NCBI GenBank assembly: GCA_014238905.1
Contig: JABAAE010000010.1
Coordinates: forward strand, 108,153 to 172,152
DNA: 64,000 bases
From: Planctomycetota bacterium
GTDB taxonomy: Bacteria; Planctomycetota; Planctomycetia; Pirellulales; Pirellulaceae
Reading direction: 5' to 3'
Positions within the stretch are counted from its first letter, which is position 1. Each line of letters starts with the position of its first letter. Shown here piece after piece: positions 38,177 to 48,127 of this stretch. The notes below the pieces were generated by a model, which did not search any database, was not told the DNA's origin, and saw only the letters and a program-made list of their open reading frames with translations. The position numbers were made by a program, and so were the translations under genes.

Positions 38177-39114
38177 TATTTCTGTCCGTTTCTGCGTGAG
38201 GCAAGGAAGCCGGACAACGCTACTTCAAAGGGGACCCGGGTATTCATGGGAACATAGTCGATCTCCATTTGGCCACAGGCCACTTCGATTTGACTGATGA
38301 ATCCTCGAACCCGGTCGAGATACTCGGCCCGTAGGGTCACAGGATCGAGTTCCTCGTGGGAACCAGGATTCTCAAGATCGCGAAAATCGCTCCATTTATC
38401 AAAAGGAAACGTCAATTCCTCATCGGCCATCACATGCATCAGGACCACTTCATGTCGACGGTATCGAAAATGGTAAAGTGATTTGATTAATGACGTGGGA
38501 TCACCAAAGAGATCGCTGATGACCACAACCAGTCCTCGTCGATGAACCCGTTCGGCGATATCGTCAAAGATGCCGGCCAGCTCGGTTTCCGCTCCGGTCT
38601 GTAATTCATCGATTGTATTTAAAAGGACCCGTAAATGTCGGGCGTTGGAACGGGCGGGGATGTAGTCTCGAATTTCAGTGTCAAAGCTAACCAGTCCGAC
38701 GGCATCCTGTTGATTAACCAAAAGGTAGGATAACGCGGCGGCCAGGTACTTTGAATATTCAAACTTGGATACCATCTGGCCATCGATTTTCGCGGCACGC
38801 TCGCCCACGTAGTTCATTGAGCCCGAGGCATCAAGAAGGATCGTCGACCGGAGATTGGTTTCTTCTTTGTATTGTTTAATGTAATACCGGTCTGATTTAC
38901 CAAAAACACGCCAGTCCAAGTTGCGTAAATCATCACCTGAAACATATTGACGATGCTCGGCGAACTCAATACTGGTCCCTTTATAGGGACTCTGATGGCG
39001 ACCGGTAATAAATCCCTCTACGACGCCGCGTGCAATGAATTCCAAGCGGGAAAGGTTTCCCAGTGAGTCAGGCCGCAACAAACGCTGCCCACCTTGATTA
39101 CCCTCCAACGTCAT
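38176..39114 (-). CDS. DUF58 domain protein (MoxR operon)
   Basis: A 312-residue cytoplasmic protein typical of DUF58. HQSPYKGTSIEFAEHRQYVS, GDDLRNLDWRVFGKSDRYYI and KQYKEETNLRSTILLDASGS are hallmark stretches (about residues 40-105). The VWA-like MIDAS residues are D-A-S-G-S. There are no membrane helices, unlike the partners. It lies 92 bases after the MoxR ATPase gene and runs directly into the BatA-like gene. MoxR-DUF58-BatA groups are widespread and are proposed to act as chaperone-like systems for metal- or envelope-related proteins. The client is unknown here. Confidence 0.93.
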   Translation of the reverse strand: MTLEGNQGGQRLLRPDSLGNLSRLEFIARGVVEGFITGRHQSPYKGTSIEFAEHRQYVSGDDLRNLDWRVFGKSDRYYIKQYKEETNLRSTILLDASGSMNYVGERAAKIDGQMVSKFEYSKYLAAALSYLLVNQQDAVGLVSFDTEIRDYIPARSNARHLRVLLNTIDELQTGAETELAGIFDDIAERVHRRGLVVVISDLFGDPTSLIKSLYHFRYRRHEVVLMHVMADEELTFPFDKWSDFRDLENPGSHEELDPVTLRAEYLDRVRGFISQIEVACGQMEIDYVPMNTRVPFEVALSGFLASRRNGQK

Positions 39115-39206
39115 ATCGATTCATCCTGTAACAAACATGGAATCTATGTTAGCGCTGATCTCCGCGATTGGAAACAGCGCTCAATCGGAATCAACCCGAT
39201 CTGGAA

Positions 39207-40238
39207 TCAGGTTAAGGAGTGAACGGGTTTGACTTCGTCGAGGAGCATTTTGACAATGTCGTCACTGGCAACGCCGGCTGATTCTGCATTAAAAGTAGTC
39301 ATCACGCGATGCCTGAGAACGGGTAATGCAACCGCCTGAACATCTTCAGTGATTGCGTGGAATCTTCCTTGCAGAATGGCCCTCGCTTTGGCCGCCAAGA
39401 TCAAGTTGATTCCTGCCCGGGGCCCCGCACCCCAAGCGACCATTTCTTTGACGAATCCAGGAGCATCCGGTTCATTTGGTCGGCTCGCACGAGTAACGTC
39501 TCTGGCGTAATCGATGACATGATCAGCAGCCGGAACCCGGCGGACGATGTTTTGCAGTCTGACGATGTCTTCGCCGGACAGGACTGGTTTAACGTTGGCT
39601 TTATAGGTGCCGGTGACCTGCTTGATGATTTGCGATTCCTCTGGCGCCGAAGGATAATCGACGACGATGTTGAGCATGAATCGGTCTAGTTGGGCTTCTG
39701 GTAACGGGTAGGTGCCTTCCTGTTCGATTGGGTTTTGCGTGGCCATGACGAAGAAGGGTTTAGGCAGCGTGTAGGTTTCTTCACCGATGGTGACACGTCT
39801 CTCCTGCATCGCTTCCAGCAGGGCAGCTTGCGTTTTGGGAGGCGTTCGGTTGATCTCGTCCGCCAAGACCATGTTCGAAAAAAGAGGACCATGAATAAAT
39901 CGGAACACTCTCTTGCCGGTGGTGCGATCTTCTTCAAGGACATCGGTGCCGGTGATGTCCGACGGCATCAGGTCGGGAGTAAACTGGATTCGCTTAAAAC
40001 CAAGGTGAAGGGATTCAGCAACGGTACTGACCAGCAACGTTTTTGCAAGTCCGGGGACGCCCACTAGCAGTACGTGGCCCTTGCAAAAAAGTGAAATCAA
40101 GACCTGCTCGATAACATCAGTCTGTCCGACGATCACTTGCGACAGTTGCTGGGTCATGCTTTCGTAAGCCCGGCCCAACTCCTTGATGGTCTGAATGTCC
40201 TGATCTTCCGGCGCAGGGGAAGAGATTCCGTCCGACAT
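39207..40238 (-). CDS. MoxR-type AAA+ ATPase
   Basis: A 343-residue protein of the MoxR family. Walker A is GVPGLAKT (residues 60-67), Walker B is [20 protein letters not shown] with MQERRVTIG after it, and the sensor 1-like segment is [20 protein letters not shown]. The C-terminal lid ([20 protein letters not shown]) is typical. The protein is soluble and hexameric in related cases. It is the first gene of a minus-strand operon reaching at least 28144. It is expected to drive the ATP-dependent action of the DUF58/VWA partner proteins. Confidence 0.95.
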   Translation of the reverse strand: MSDGISSPAPEDQDIQTIKELGRAYESMTQQLSQVIVGQTDVIEQVLISLFCKGHVLLVGVPGLAKTLLVSTVAESLHLGFKRIQFTPDLMPSDITGTDVLEEDRTTGKRVFRFIHGPLFSNMVLADEINRTPPKTQAALLEAMQERRVTIGEETYTLPKPFFVMATQNPIEQEGTYPLPEAQLDRFMLNIVVDYPSAPEESQIIKQVTGTYKANVKPVLSGEDIVRLQNIVRRVPAADHVIDYARDVTRASRPNEPDAPGFVKEMVAWGAGPRAGINLILAAKARAILQGRFHAITEDVQAVALPVLRHRVMTTFNAESAGVASDDIVKMLLDEVKPVHSLT

Positions 40239-40867
40239 GATGAATTGCTCACAGATGGGGGGAGGATGTTAGGCAGAGGGGAAAATCCGTTTCATCACGG
40301 TATCGTTGGAACGGATCTGACCGCATCATAACCGTAACAAATTGGCCGGTCTACAGTTTTCCGGATGGGATACGGGATTTGTTGTTAAATCCTTTGATTC
40401 GCCGTTACAGTCCATTTCACCACGGTTTCTGGCACCCTTGTGGCGTTGGCGGAAAGGGTGATTTGGTGGGAGGTGAAACGGGCAGGAATCTGACTTTCGG
40501 TTGCTGGAAAATAAAATTCGAAAATCATCTCTGCTGAGCGAAGAGCGACGATCGCACGAACATCGCCGTTGAGTGGATCATGGATCAGGCCAAGGACGTC
40601 GAATGGTTTCTGGTTGGTGACAGGTCAACTCCGTTCGGGGTTAGCAAAGTCGTTGCTGACCGATTTGATCATGCTGAATCGTCCCTATGGAAGGGGAGAT
40701 AATCCTTGGGGTCCGGTCAAGGTTTGCAACAGGCTTGGGGATCACCTAAAAATAATGGCTCTTGGCGGGTAAAGAACTGGTGACGATTTGCCGTAGACCA
40801 GACAGTCCGCAAAAGATCTCGCAAAATTTTAACCCCGATTTATCCTCTGACCTTCCTTCAGGCTGCC
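40239..40867. other. Divergent intergenic region; nothing firmly recognised
   Basis: About 630 bases between moxR (minus) and the symporter (plus). A weak sigma-54-like string (TGGCAC-N5-TGGC at 40429-40443) is present but differs from the -12 consensus and is far from the symporter. No RNA gene was identified. Confidence 0.4.
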
Positions 40868-43024
40868 ATGGACCCTTTTGTTTATAGCTATTCAGTCGGC
40901 GGCTTTGTGTTTTTGCTGGGAATCCTGATCGCCGTCAGAAATGGCTATATCAATGGTACCCGCCGGGGTCTGGTGAACTTGTTTACCTGCCTGTTTGTGG
41001 TTGTTTTTTTCATGGGCATCCAGGGATATCTACAATATGCTCCCATGGAAACCGCACCGACCCAGCGGATGGACCTGGCTGGGAAGGCAGTTCAAGAGGT
41101 TCCTTCCAATCAGGTTCGGGGGACCGCGGTGGACTATGCCATTATGATTCTTTATTTTGTCGCCATCATTGGAATGGGTACCTGGTTCTCCAGGGGCCAA
41201 AAAACGACCAGAGATTTCTTTTTTGGTGGCCAGAAATTTTCGTGGTGGTTGATTTCGTTCAGCCTGATTGCGACGACCATTGGGTCCTATAGTTTTGTCA
41301 AATATTCAAGTAAGGGATTCCAATTTGGTCTCTCCAGTAGTCAGACCTATTTAAATGATTGGATCTGGATGCCACTGCTGATTTTTGGGTGGCTGCCCAT
41401 CCTCTATTTTTCTCGTATTACATCCATCCCGGAATACTTTGAGCGGCGATTTAATCGAAAAGCCCGCTTGTGTGCCACCGTTTTATTGTTGGTCTACCTG
41501 GTCGGCTATGTTGGGGTCAACCTTTTTACTATGGGCCGAGTCTTGAATGAACTGGTTGGCTGGCCGGTCCCTATTGCTGCATTATTGGTCGCCTGTATTT
41601 CGTGTAGTTATGTTACTGCCGGTGGACAAACGAGTGTCATCATGACCGATTTGTTACAGGGCGTGATGTTGTTGGTGACCGGCGTGTTAATCCTGGTACT
41701 GGGGATGTATCACCTGGGGGGTTTTGAAGCGTTTTGGACGAATCTTCCCCGAGGTCATCGAGCGGCTTTTTCCAACTTTAATGGTGGAGATGGATTTCCG
41801 AGTGTGGGGATTTTTTGGCAGGACGGGATCGCCAACACCGCCATGTTTTATTTTCTTAACCAGGGCATCATCATGCGATTCCTGGCGACTAAATCGTTGG
41901 CCGAAAGCCGGAAGTCGGGTTTGGCGATGATCTTGATCCTGATGACGGTGGGAGCCTGTGTCGTCGGTGGCGGCGGTTGGGTGGCGATGGCCATGGTGAA
42001 TGCCGGGGATCTTCCTGCCGATACCGGTCCCAGTCAAGCGTTTTATGTTGCCACCGAGATTCTAAGCTATCCAGGTGTCTTTGGCCTCATCCTTGCCGCT
42101 TTGACGGCGGCGCTGATGTCCACAGTCGATACCTTGATTACCGCGATATCGGCGGTCGTGGTGAACGATGTGTACAGTGTTTACGTCAGGCCCGAGGCCT
42201 CTGACCGGGAATTGCTGAAGGCGGCAAGATTTACCTCGCTGGGGGTCACGTTTCTGGGCGTGCTGCTGGTCCCTTTGTTCATGATGTTTGACTCAATATA
42301 TGACGCTCATGGGGCGTTTACAGCTGCTGCGACGCCGCCATTGGTGGTGGCCTTGCTGCTGAGTCTTTTTTGGCGGCGATTCACAGCAACTGCCGCGGTG
42401 TGCACGATGGTCGTGGGGTTGATGGCGATCGGCGTGTCGATGATTTTTCCGGCGATCATTACACCGTTTTCGCATGGTGTTCCGATGGGCGACAGCGGCG
42501 ATGGTCTATTGGGAGGCATGAAACAATTCAAATTTATGCGGGCTTGTTACGGCGTTTTTGCCTGTCTTGGAATCGGGGTCCTGGTGACTCTCTGGACCCG
42601 TCCGGAGCCGTTTTCTAAACAACGCGGCTTGGTCTGGGGTACCCTGAGTGACGCTTTGAAAAACTACAAAGGAAGCGAAGGGGCAGAGCGTCCAGCAAAA
42701 AAAAGGTTGGCGCGGGTGGTCCTGCAAGAGTCTGGATTAAGTTGTTTGAACCACAATGGTTTTTCGGTGGTTTTTATCTCCAAACACCTGGCAGACACCT
42801 TGGAAGTCAAAGTGGATGATCTGGTCTACGTTTCTGATAACCGGTGGTGGTTGGGTGGCCTTAAGTCTTCCCAGGCGATCGTGGGAAAAATCGTTGGAGA
42901 CGATGAAGATCATGCAGACCAAGAGCCAACTGATTCCAGGATCTGGCTCAATCAGGAGACCTTCGGAAGAGTCGTCGTTAACAAACGTGAAAGCCAACCA
43001 GTGGTCGTCGAGAGACTCTATTGA
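40868..43024 (+). CDS. Sodium:solute symporter (SSS family) with C-terminal extension
   Basis: A 718-residue membrane protein. An N-terminal extra helix pair (VGGFVFLLGILIAVRNGYIN, LFTCLFVVVFFMGIQGYLQY) precedes the SSS core, which starts near residue 95 with DYAIMILYFVAIIGMGTWFS. Core signatures: TTRDFFFGGQKFSWW, ATTIGSYSFVKYSS, YVTAGGQTSVIMTDLLQGVM, and ALTAALMSTVDTLITAISAV. The last ~120 residues are cytosolic and hydrophilic. Such transporters couple sodium to the uptake of sugars, amino acids or vitamins; the substrate is not evident. The gene is alone on the plus strand. Confidence 0.9.
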   Translation: MDPFVYSYSVGGFVFLLGILIAVRNGYINGTRRGLVNLFTCLFVVVFFMGIQGYLQYAPMETAPTQRMDLAGKAVQEVPSNQVRGTAVDYAIMILYFVAIIGMGTWFSRGQKTTRDFFFGGQKFSWWLISFSLIATTIGSYSFVKYSSKGFQFGLSSSQTYLNDWIWMPLLIFGWLPILYFSRITSIPEYFERRFNRKARLCATVLLLVYLVGYVGVNLFTMGRVLNELVGWPVPIAALLVACISCSYVTAGGQTSVIMTDLLQGVMLLVTGVLILVLGMYHLGGFEAFWTNLPRGHRAAFSNFNGGDGFPSVGIFWQDGIANTAMFYFLNQGIIMRFLATKSLAESRKSGLAMILILMTVGACVVGGGGWVAMAMVNAGDLPADTGPSQAFYVATEILSYPGVFGLILAALTAALMSTVDTLITAISAVVVNDVYSVYVRPEASDRELLKAARFTSLGVTFLGVLLVPLFMMFDSIYDAHGAFTAAATPPLVVALLLSLFWRRFTATAAVCTMVVGLMAIGVSMIFPAIITPFSHGVPMGDSGDGLLGGMKQFKFMRACYGVFACLGIGVLVTLWTRPEPFSKQRGLVWGTLSDALKNYKGSEGAERPAKKRLARVVLQESGLSCLNHNGFSVVFISKHLADTLEVKVDDLVYVSDNRWWLGGLKSSQAIVGKIVGDDEDHADQEPTDSRIWLNQETFGRVVVNKRESQPVVVERLY

Positions 43025-43128
43025 CGGGATCCGAAGGAAGGGTCCAAGGGACGCAATCCAGACGCCGGGAGAAGGCAACCGGTATGAGTCGTTGCCCAAA
43101 AATCCCCGCCGCGCCGGTGACCTCGCTG

Positions 43129-43158
43129 CAGTTGAACGCGGTACAGTTGAACGCGGTA
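43129..43158. repeat. 15-bp tandem duplication
   Basis: CAGTTGAACGCGGTA occurs twice in a row in the intergenic stretch between the convergent symporter and selenoprotein-candidate genes. Confidence 0.93.
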
Positions 43159-43208
43159 CTGATCAGCGCCGCGTCAGATAAAGGAGCTTTGCGAAAAACG
43201 GATGCAAC

Positions 43209-44285
43209 TTACCCCGCCAAGGATCGCCGGAATTCGCGTATATACTGTTGATCTTCTTTGGAAAGAACTTTCATTTCGATTTCGATAATCTTGCCGTTGT
43301 CTTTTCGTTTAAGAAAAAGCTTGCCATCTTCAAATTTTTGATAAGCGGCCTCAACCTTATATTTTCGGTCCGCCGTCGTGAAATTTCGGAATTCAGCCGT
43401 TTCTACTGGAACGCCGCTCATGCCTGCTTTTTCGGCATCGGACACCAATTCTTCAATGGCGGTATCCAATGTCGTTCCCCGAATATTTTTAAATCGTATC
43501 AGCCCGTTATGGTCCAATATGAGGATGGTGGGAAACGATCGGATCTGAAACTGCCTCACGATGGATCCACCCTGACCATCATACCAAGATCGCCAATTCA
43601 GCTCGTTTTCGGCAATGGCTGTTTTGGCGATACCGATGTTTTTGTCGGTGTTGACTCCTAGCAACGCAAAGGGACGTCCTTTCATCGAATTGACGAGCGA
43701 CCGCTCGTGGCCATACATGGCACGGCAAGGAGGTCACCAGTCGCCCCAGAAATCGACCATGATGACTTTGCCGTCGTAATCGCTCAATTTAAATTGGCGA
43801 CCATCGATATCTTTTCCGGAGATTTCAGGCAGTTTGTCACCCGGGTTAGTACCCGACTCGCCGGTGGGTTCTGCTTTGGCCAGTTTTTGCTTTTTTGGGG
43901 CAGCGTTGGTCGAGTTGTTGGACCCGCTTTCTTTGGACGGATTCCTCTTGGGAGGATTGGTACCTGGATTGGGGTTACGTCTGGGAACGGTGCGCTTGGG
44001 AACGGTGTTGCCGGAACGGGGATTGTTTGGGTCACTGGCGCTCGAACCAGTAGAAGGTGTGCTGCGGTTGGTAGCCGATGTTTGGGCATTTCGACCTCCG
44101 CCTCTGGACGGTGGATTGTTTGTTGTCGTACCGGACGATTGATTTTCGTTTTGCGAAGAGCCACTTTGTGTTGGTCGATCTTCAGAGTCTGATTCATTCT
44201 TGGCTGTCCGTTCACCACTTGAACAACCGCAAATCAAGACGACCGCCAGCAAAACTGAAGATCCCAGCTGGATGATGGATTGCAT
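43209..44285 (-). CDS. TlpA/thioredoxin-like lipoprotein with SHD1 domain; probable selenoprotein (UxxC)
   Basis: Reading through a single in-frame TGA (43734-43736) gives 358 residues. The start ATG at 44285 follows GGGAG. The signal peptide ends at a lipobox (LLAVVLICGC), so it is a lipoprotein. A Ser/Asn/Pro/Arg linker (30-135) follows. A thioredoxin fold (about 148-290) has GKVIMVDFWGDW-U184-PP-C187-RAMYGHE, where family members have Cys-Pro-Pro-Cys. IRSFPTILILDHNGLI carries the expected cis-Pro. The last 60 residues (YKVEAAYQKFEDGKLFLK, KVLSKEDQQYIREF) resemble the SHD1 domain common in planctomycetes. Coding signal and motifs continue in the same frame past the TGA. A SECIS-like hairpin starts nine bases later. 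Alternatives are a nonsense mutation or a sequencing error. The expected role is thiol-disulfide exchange at the envelope. Confidence 0.78.
43706..43724 (-). promoter_or_regulatory. SECIS-like hairpin downstream of the in-frame TGA
   Basis: On the minus strand CGTGCCATGTATGGCCACG folds as CGTG-CCA / TGG-(C)-CACG: seven base pairs, one bulged C and a UGUA loop. The loop G is the 18th base after the TGA. From memory, bacterial SECIS elements have a short upper stem and a G near the 5' end of the apical loop about 16-37 bases after UGA. The fit is good, but the element is inside coding sequence and was not folded by software. Confidence 0.6.
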
Positions 44286-44344
44286 AATAATCTCCCAATG
44301 AGTTGAAAGCTTAGAACTGGACGACTTACTTTGATACCACTTTG

Positions 44345-44917
44345 TTAGGCAGCATGGTTAAGAGAATACATCATGATCGAACAGGCTGCAAAGAGCGTTC
44401 CTGTCCCAAACACAAGGACGGCGAGATTTGCCAGAGGAAGAGGGTGTCCGTTTTCGCTTGTATCACCATTTGAATAGGCTTTATAGAGAAACGCAAAGAA
44501 AAATTCTGAGGCGATGACAGCATAGAGAACGGTCAACACGCAAATTGCCATTGCTGCCCCCAGGCCCGAGGGATCTTCCAGGGTTTGCAACATTTGCACC
44601 AGGCCTGTCACACTTCCCACGATTCCCGAGCCAATCACATAGCGACTTCCAAGTCTGGCTATGTCGGCAAATTCAGGATTGGACCGGGGACGCAATGTAA
44701 ACAGTGTCAAAAGCGAATCGGGCAAGAATCTGAAAAAGCTGTTGGGAAAAGTGGCCAACAGCAGAAAGAACGTCGTTCCGAACGTGAACATCGCCGCAGG
44801 GAGATTAAAAAAAGCCGCCCCACCGCTGACCGCTATTGTAACGCCCACCAGGCCGGCAGCACCGGTCCAGCCGACAATGCGAGAAACGGATATCGTTCTG
44901 TGTTGGGAGGTTTTCAT
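44345..44917 (-). CDS. MotA/TolQ/ExbB-like membrane protein
   Basis: A 190-residue protein with about four membrane helices: GAAGLVGVTIAVSGGAAFFN, FTFGTTFFLLLATFPNSFF, IGSGIVGSVTGLVQMLQTLE and MAICVLTVLYAVIASEFFFA. The stretch from GSVTGLVQMLQTLEDPSGLG to AAMAICVLTVLYAVI matches the conserved pore region of MotA/ExbB-type proton channels. No partner MotB/ExbD gene is adjacent. It lies 59 bases upstream of the selenoprotein-candidate gene on the same strand and may be co-transcribed. The function is uncertain. Confidence 0.7.
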   Translation of the reverse strand: MKTSQHRTISVSRIVGWTGAAGLVGVTIAVSGGAAFFNLPAAMFTFGTTFFLLLATFPNSFFRFLPDSLLTLFTLRPRSNPEFADIARLGSRYVIGSGIVGSVTGLVQMLQTLEDPSGLGAAMAICVLTVLYAVIASEFFFAFLYKAYSNGDTSENGHPLPLANLAVLVFGTGTLFAACSIMMYSLNHAA

Positions 44918-45439
44918 CTGTGATCCTTACGCTGCTAGCTAAGAGGGGCCAGCACCAAATTGAGGCTTATACCTGAGGGCCTATTCACGCATTGATTGAA
45001 GGTTTCAACCCTGGGCGGTGCATTTCATGACCACCGATGCCAGACGCTGTGGTCCTTTCTGAGGTCTCTTTGTGAAACAAAAGCTCACAAAACAAAAGTA
45101 CAATGAAACATAGCTCATCGGCCGCCGCTAAGAGACAATATTTCCAATTCCACGTCGTGATCTTGAAGCTCTGACACCGCCAAAAGCAGGAAATTCCGGG
45201 AGCAACTCACCGATTCAGGCTAGGAGAAAAGCTGACGGTTGCGCCAGGAAAACCCGTTTTCAGCGCGTTTAGCGACCGGGCGAGCCTTTTGACCAATCGT
45301 TCACCTGATGCAGATCGATCAGGTCATTTTTCCAGCGAAGACGTTCTGGCCTGCCGCAAACTGACTTGGCCGCAATGCTCATCTGTCCAAAGGGTGTAAG
45401 AAAAAAAATCGTAATCGCGTTTGGTCCCATCCAAATCGT
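44918..45439. other. Intergenic region; nothing recognised
   Basis: About 520 bases between two minus-strand genes. I found no gene, RNA or repeat here. Confidence 0.4.
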
Positions 45440-47905
45440 CTAATCAACCGGTGAGGACAGGTATGCCAGAAGATCGGCGATTTCATCTCTAGTAAAATAG
45501 TCCAGTAATCCAGTAGGCATCGGAGATTGACTGGAAGCCTTGGTGGCCACTATGTCACTGCGCTGAATTACAATCGTTTCTTGCGAGAGGGGATTGGTTT
45601 CCAGTGTCAGTGTCGTCTTGTTAACCGAGTTGACGCGACCGGTGTAATCTTTGCCGTTAACCAACGCATAGCTGGAGAGGGCGTACTTGGGATCGATCTG
45701 TTTTGAGGGCTCGATAATGGACTCCAGGATCGTGGTCAAGTTGTATCGTTTTCCCAGGACCGAAATATCTGGGCCGATCTGTCCCCCGAAATCATTTTTA
45801 CGATGACAACCTGAACATTGGGCCTGGAGGTAGATCTCCCGCCCACGTATGATATTTGCTTTGTTGACATCGATGTTTTTCAGGTCCGCGATGTTCCACC
45901 GGGCGACCAATTCACGTGACTGGAAAATGGACTGTTTTTCGATTGGACGCTCGAGGATGGCCAATTCACTAACCAGACTTTTTTTCTGTTGAGGTGTTAA
46001 GGATTTCAGGAATGATTTCTGCATAGTCTGCATCGTTTTCTGCAGGAGATGACCACCTCGAAAACGTTTTGCTCCTTCGAGCCAATTGATAAATATCTTG
46101 TTGCGTCCTGCCGGCCAGGGTTGTTTGATATGCGCCAGCGATCTGGCGATGTGGATTTGGGATTCCTGGCTTTGTGATTGGGATTCCAGGAGATCGAATG
46201 CGGCTGGGTAGCACTGGGAGTGGTTTACGAAAACGAGAAGTTCCAGTAATTCACAGTTAAGAGCTTCTTTCTGGTTTGGAAAAAATCCGCTAAAGAGTTT
46301 CGCAATCTGATTGGAGATTTTTGATTCCGGGTGCCCGTGTCTTGAAAAAAGGATCCCGCAAATTCGAATCATCGTCATCAGGCGTTGGCCGGTGTTGGCG
46401 TGGAATTGATTTTGGTCAGCGATGCTGGCAAGCTTTGCTATGACCCGTTTCTGGAACGTACTCCGATCAGCCTCGGTGGTTGTTTTCATTCTCACTATGG
46501 CGATTAAGCCAGTGAGCGCGATGTCAATTTTGTCTTCAGCAAAAATTTGATTTTCCCATTGAGGGACCGGTTGCCTCTCTAGTGCTATACGAGCGGCATG
46601 GCGAATCCAGAGATCGGGGTTGCCTAGATCGTTCCAGACAGCAGTGACAGCCGCTGGGTTGGGGTTTTGATGGTAGGATTCCAGTTGCCGCCGTCGGGTT
46701 TGCGATGGATTAAGCTTTGGTTGGTCCGCGATTTTGTCCGCTTGACCGGTCCAGGAAACTCGGTACAGCGCCGACTGGGAGCCGCGTCCTCCGGTGATAA
46801 AATAAAGATTTCCGTCGGGTCCAAACTCCATGTCGCAAACGTTCAATGGGGCCCCGTCCAAAAAAGATTCAAACTCGAAAGAATACGAAGCTCCGTTTGG
46901 TTTTTTATGGGCTGTTAAGATCTTTCCATTTTGCCAATCAGCAAGGAATAGTGCTTCTTTGAATCTGTTTGGAAACTTACTGCGGGTACCAAACACGACG
47001 CCCGTTGGCGATCCCATGCCCATATCGAGGCTGGTGGGCAAACTGTCTGGATAGGTTGATGGCCATTTTCCAGAACCCCATCGCCATCCGTATTCACCAC
47101 CTGAAACGATATGGTTGACCCTTATGGGGCGATACCATGGCGCACCGATATCCCACTCCATGTCGGCATCAAAAGTGAACATCTCTCCATTGGCGTCAAA
47201 ATCCATATCGACCTGATTGCGAAAGCCCCCAGCGACGACTTCCCGTTTATTTCCATCCTTGTCCATACGGAAAATGAATCCGACTCGATTGTCCTGACCG
47301 ATGTCCCCTGTCTCTGGTATTAACCAATCATTCTGTGGATTTCGGTAGGGTGAAGTGGAAAGCGTGTCCGCGGGAAAAGCAACGTCATTCCCAATCACGA
47401 CGTAGATCAAACCATCGGGTCCCAATCGCATTTGATTGGATCCATGCCCGTAGCGACTGCGGTAGTCGAATTGGATTAATTCGGTGCGAGTTTCAAAAAC
47501 GCCGTCGCCATTGAGGTCATTCAGCCGCACCAGTTTTTGACTGTCTGTCGCATCGACATAAAGACTGTCGTAGGCATACAGAACTCCACGACAATGTTTC
47601 AGCGTGTTTTCAATTCGTTTAAATTGAGCCGGTTTTCCCGTGGGTAGGTTCAGTCGCCCGACTCCAAGGCGATCGAGGCCCAAAATGATACGGCCCCGGT
47701 CATCAAAGCACATACTGATCCACGAGTCCTGATCTTTTTTTGCCGTTGTTAATAGATCGACGTGGAAACCTTCGACACGTCGAATACTATTTGGATCAGC
47801 CGGTTCTTCGGCATTGACAGTTGAACGGTCGGTGGCAGCTATCGCCCAATAACCAGTCAAACCTGCCAACAGTGCGAGGATTTTAAAATTCGGGATATAA
47901 TTCAT
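45440..47905 (-). CDS. Secreted membrane-bound-dehydrogenase-like protein with C-terminal cytochrome c domain
   Basis: The start is taken at ATG 47905, which gives a signal-like N-terminus (NFKILALLAGLTGYWAIAAT); the frame is open to 48073, with another ATG at 47983. The N-terminal ~380 residues form a propeller with WISMCFDDRGRIILGLDRLG, LVRLNDLNGDGVFETRTELI, RLGPDGLIYVVIGND, and MEFGPDGNLYFITGGRGSQS. A helical HEAT-like middle follows. A planctomycete-type heme domain with one CxxCH (AQCSGCHRKNDFGGQIGPDI) and LLAYLSSP ends the protein. This is the large PVC-type dehydrogenase family whose members are usually annotated only as putative membrane-bound dehydrogenases. The substrate is unknown. 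It is divergently oriented from the helicase gene. Confidence 0.85.
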   Translation of the reverse strand: MNYIPNFKILALLAGLTGYWAIAATDRSTVNAEEPADPNSIRRVEGFHVDLLTTAKKDQDSWISMCFDDRGRIILGLDRLGVGRLNLPTGKPAQFKRIENTLKHCRGVLYAYDSLYVDATDSQKLVRLNDLNGDGVFETRTELIQFDYRSRYGHGSNQMRLGPDGLIYVVIGNDVAFPADTLSTSPYRNPQNDWLIPETGDIGQDNRVGFIFRMDKDGNKREVVAGGFRNQVDMDFDANGEMFTFDADMEWDIGAPWYRPIRVNHIVSGGEYGWRWGSGKWPSTYPDSLPTSLDMGMGSPTGVVFGTRSKFPNRFKEALFLADWQNGKILTAHKKPNGASYSFEFESFLDGAPLNVCDMEFGPDGNLYFITGGRGSQSALYRVSWTGQADKIADQPKLNPSQTRRRQLESYHQNPNPAAVTAVWNDLGNPDLWIRHAARIALERQPVPQWENQIFAEDKIDIALTGLIAIVRMKTTTEADRSTFQKRVIAKLASIADQNQFHANTGQRLMTMIRICGILFSRHGHPESKISNQIAKLFSGFFPNQKEALNCELLELLVFVNHSQCYPAAFDLLESQSQSQESQIHIARSLAHIKQPWPAGRNKIFINWLEGAKRFRGGHLLQKTMQTMQKSFLKSLTPQQKKSLVSELAILERPIEKQSIFQSRELVARWNIADLKNIDVNKANIIRGREIYLQAQCSGCHRKNDFGGQIGPDISVLGKRYNLTTILESIIEPSKQIDPKYALSSYALVNGKDYTGRVNSVNKTTLTLETNPLSQETIVIQRSDIVATKASSQSPMPTGLLDYFTRDEIADLLAYLSSPVD

Positions 47906-48127
47906 CGAAAAAGAACGACCGAGGAAGCGGGCATCAGAGAGATCATTTTGGAATATGGAATCTTGGTTGTCTATCACTGGCATTTCAGCCCGTCGTTTCC
48001 TGCAGGTGTTTTTCGGTTGAACCTTGGGCAGTCGATCGCTGGTGATCTTTTGACGAGGAAGGTGGCTCAGCACGCCGCTGGCGAAAACGCTATATTGTGA
48101 GGATAAACTTGCCAGCGATTTTGAAGC

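Noticed and set aside
40429-40444. Second sigma-54-like promoter upstream of the symporter
   Set aside because: The -12 box reads TGGC instead of TTGC, and it is over 400 bases from the gene with no palindrome nearby.
43209-43718. Separate 169-residue gene and separate 183-residue gene instead of one selenoprotein
   Set aside because: The split falls inside the CxxC motif of one thioredoxin domain, and both halves are in the same frame; two independent genes are unlikely.
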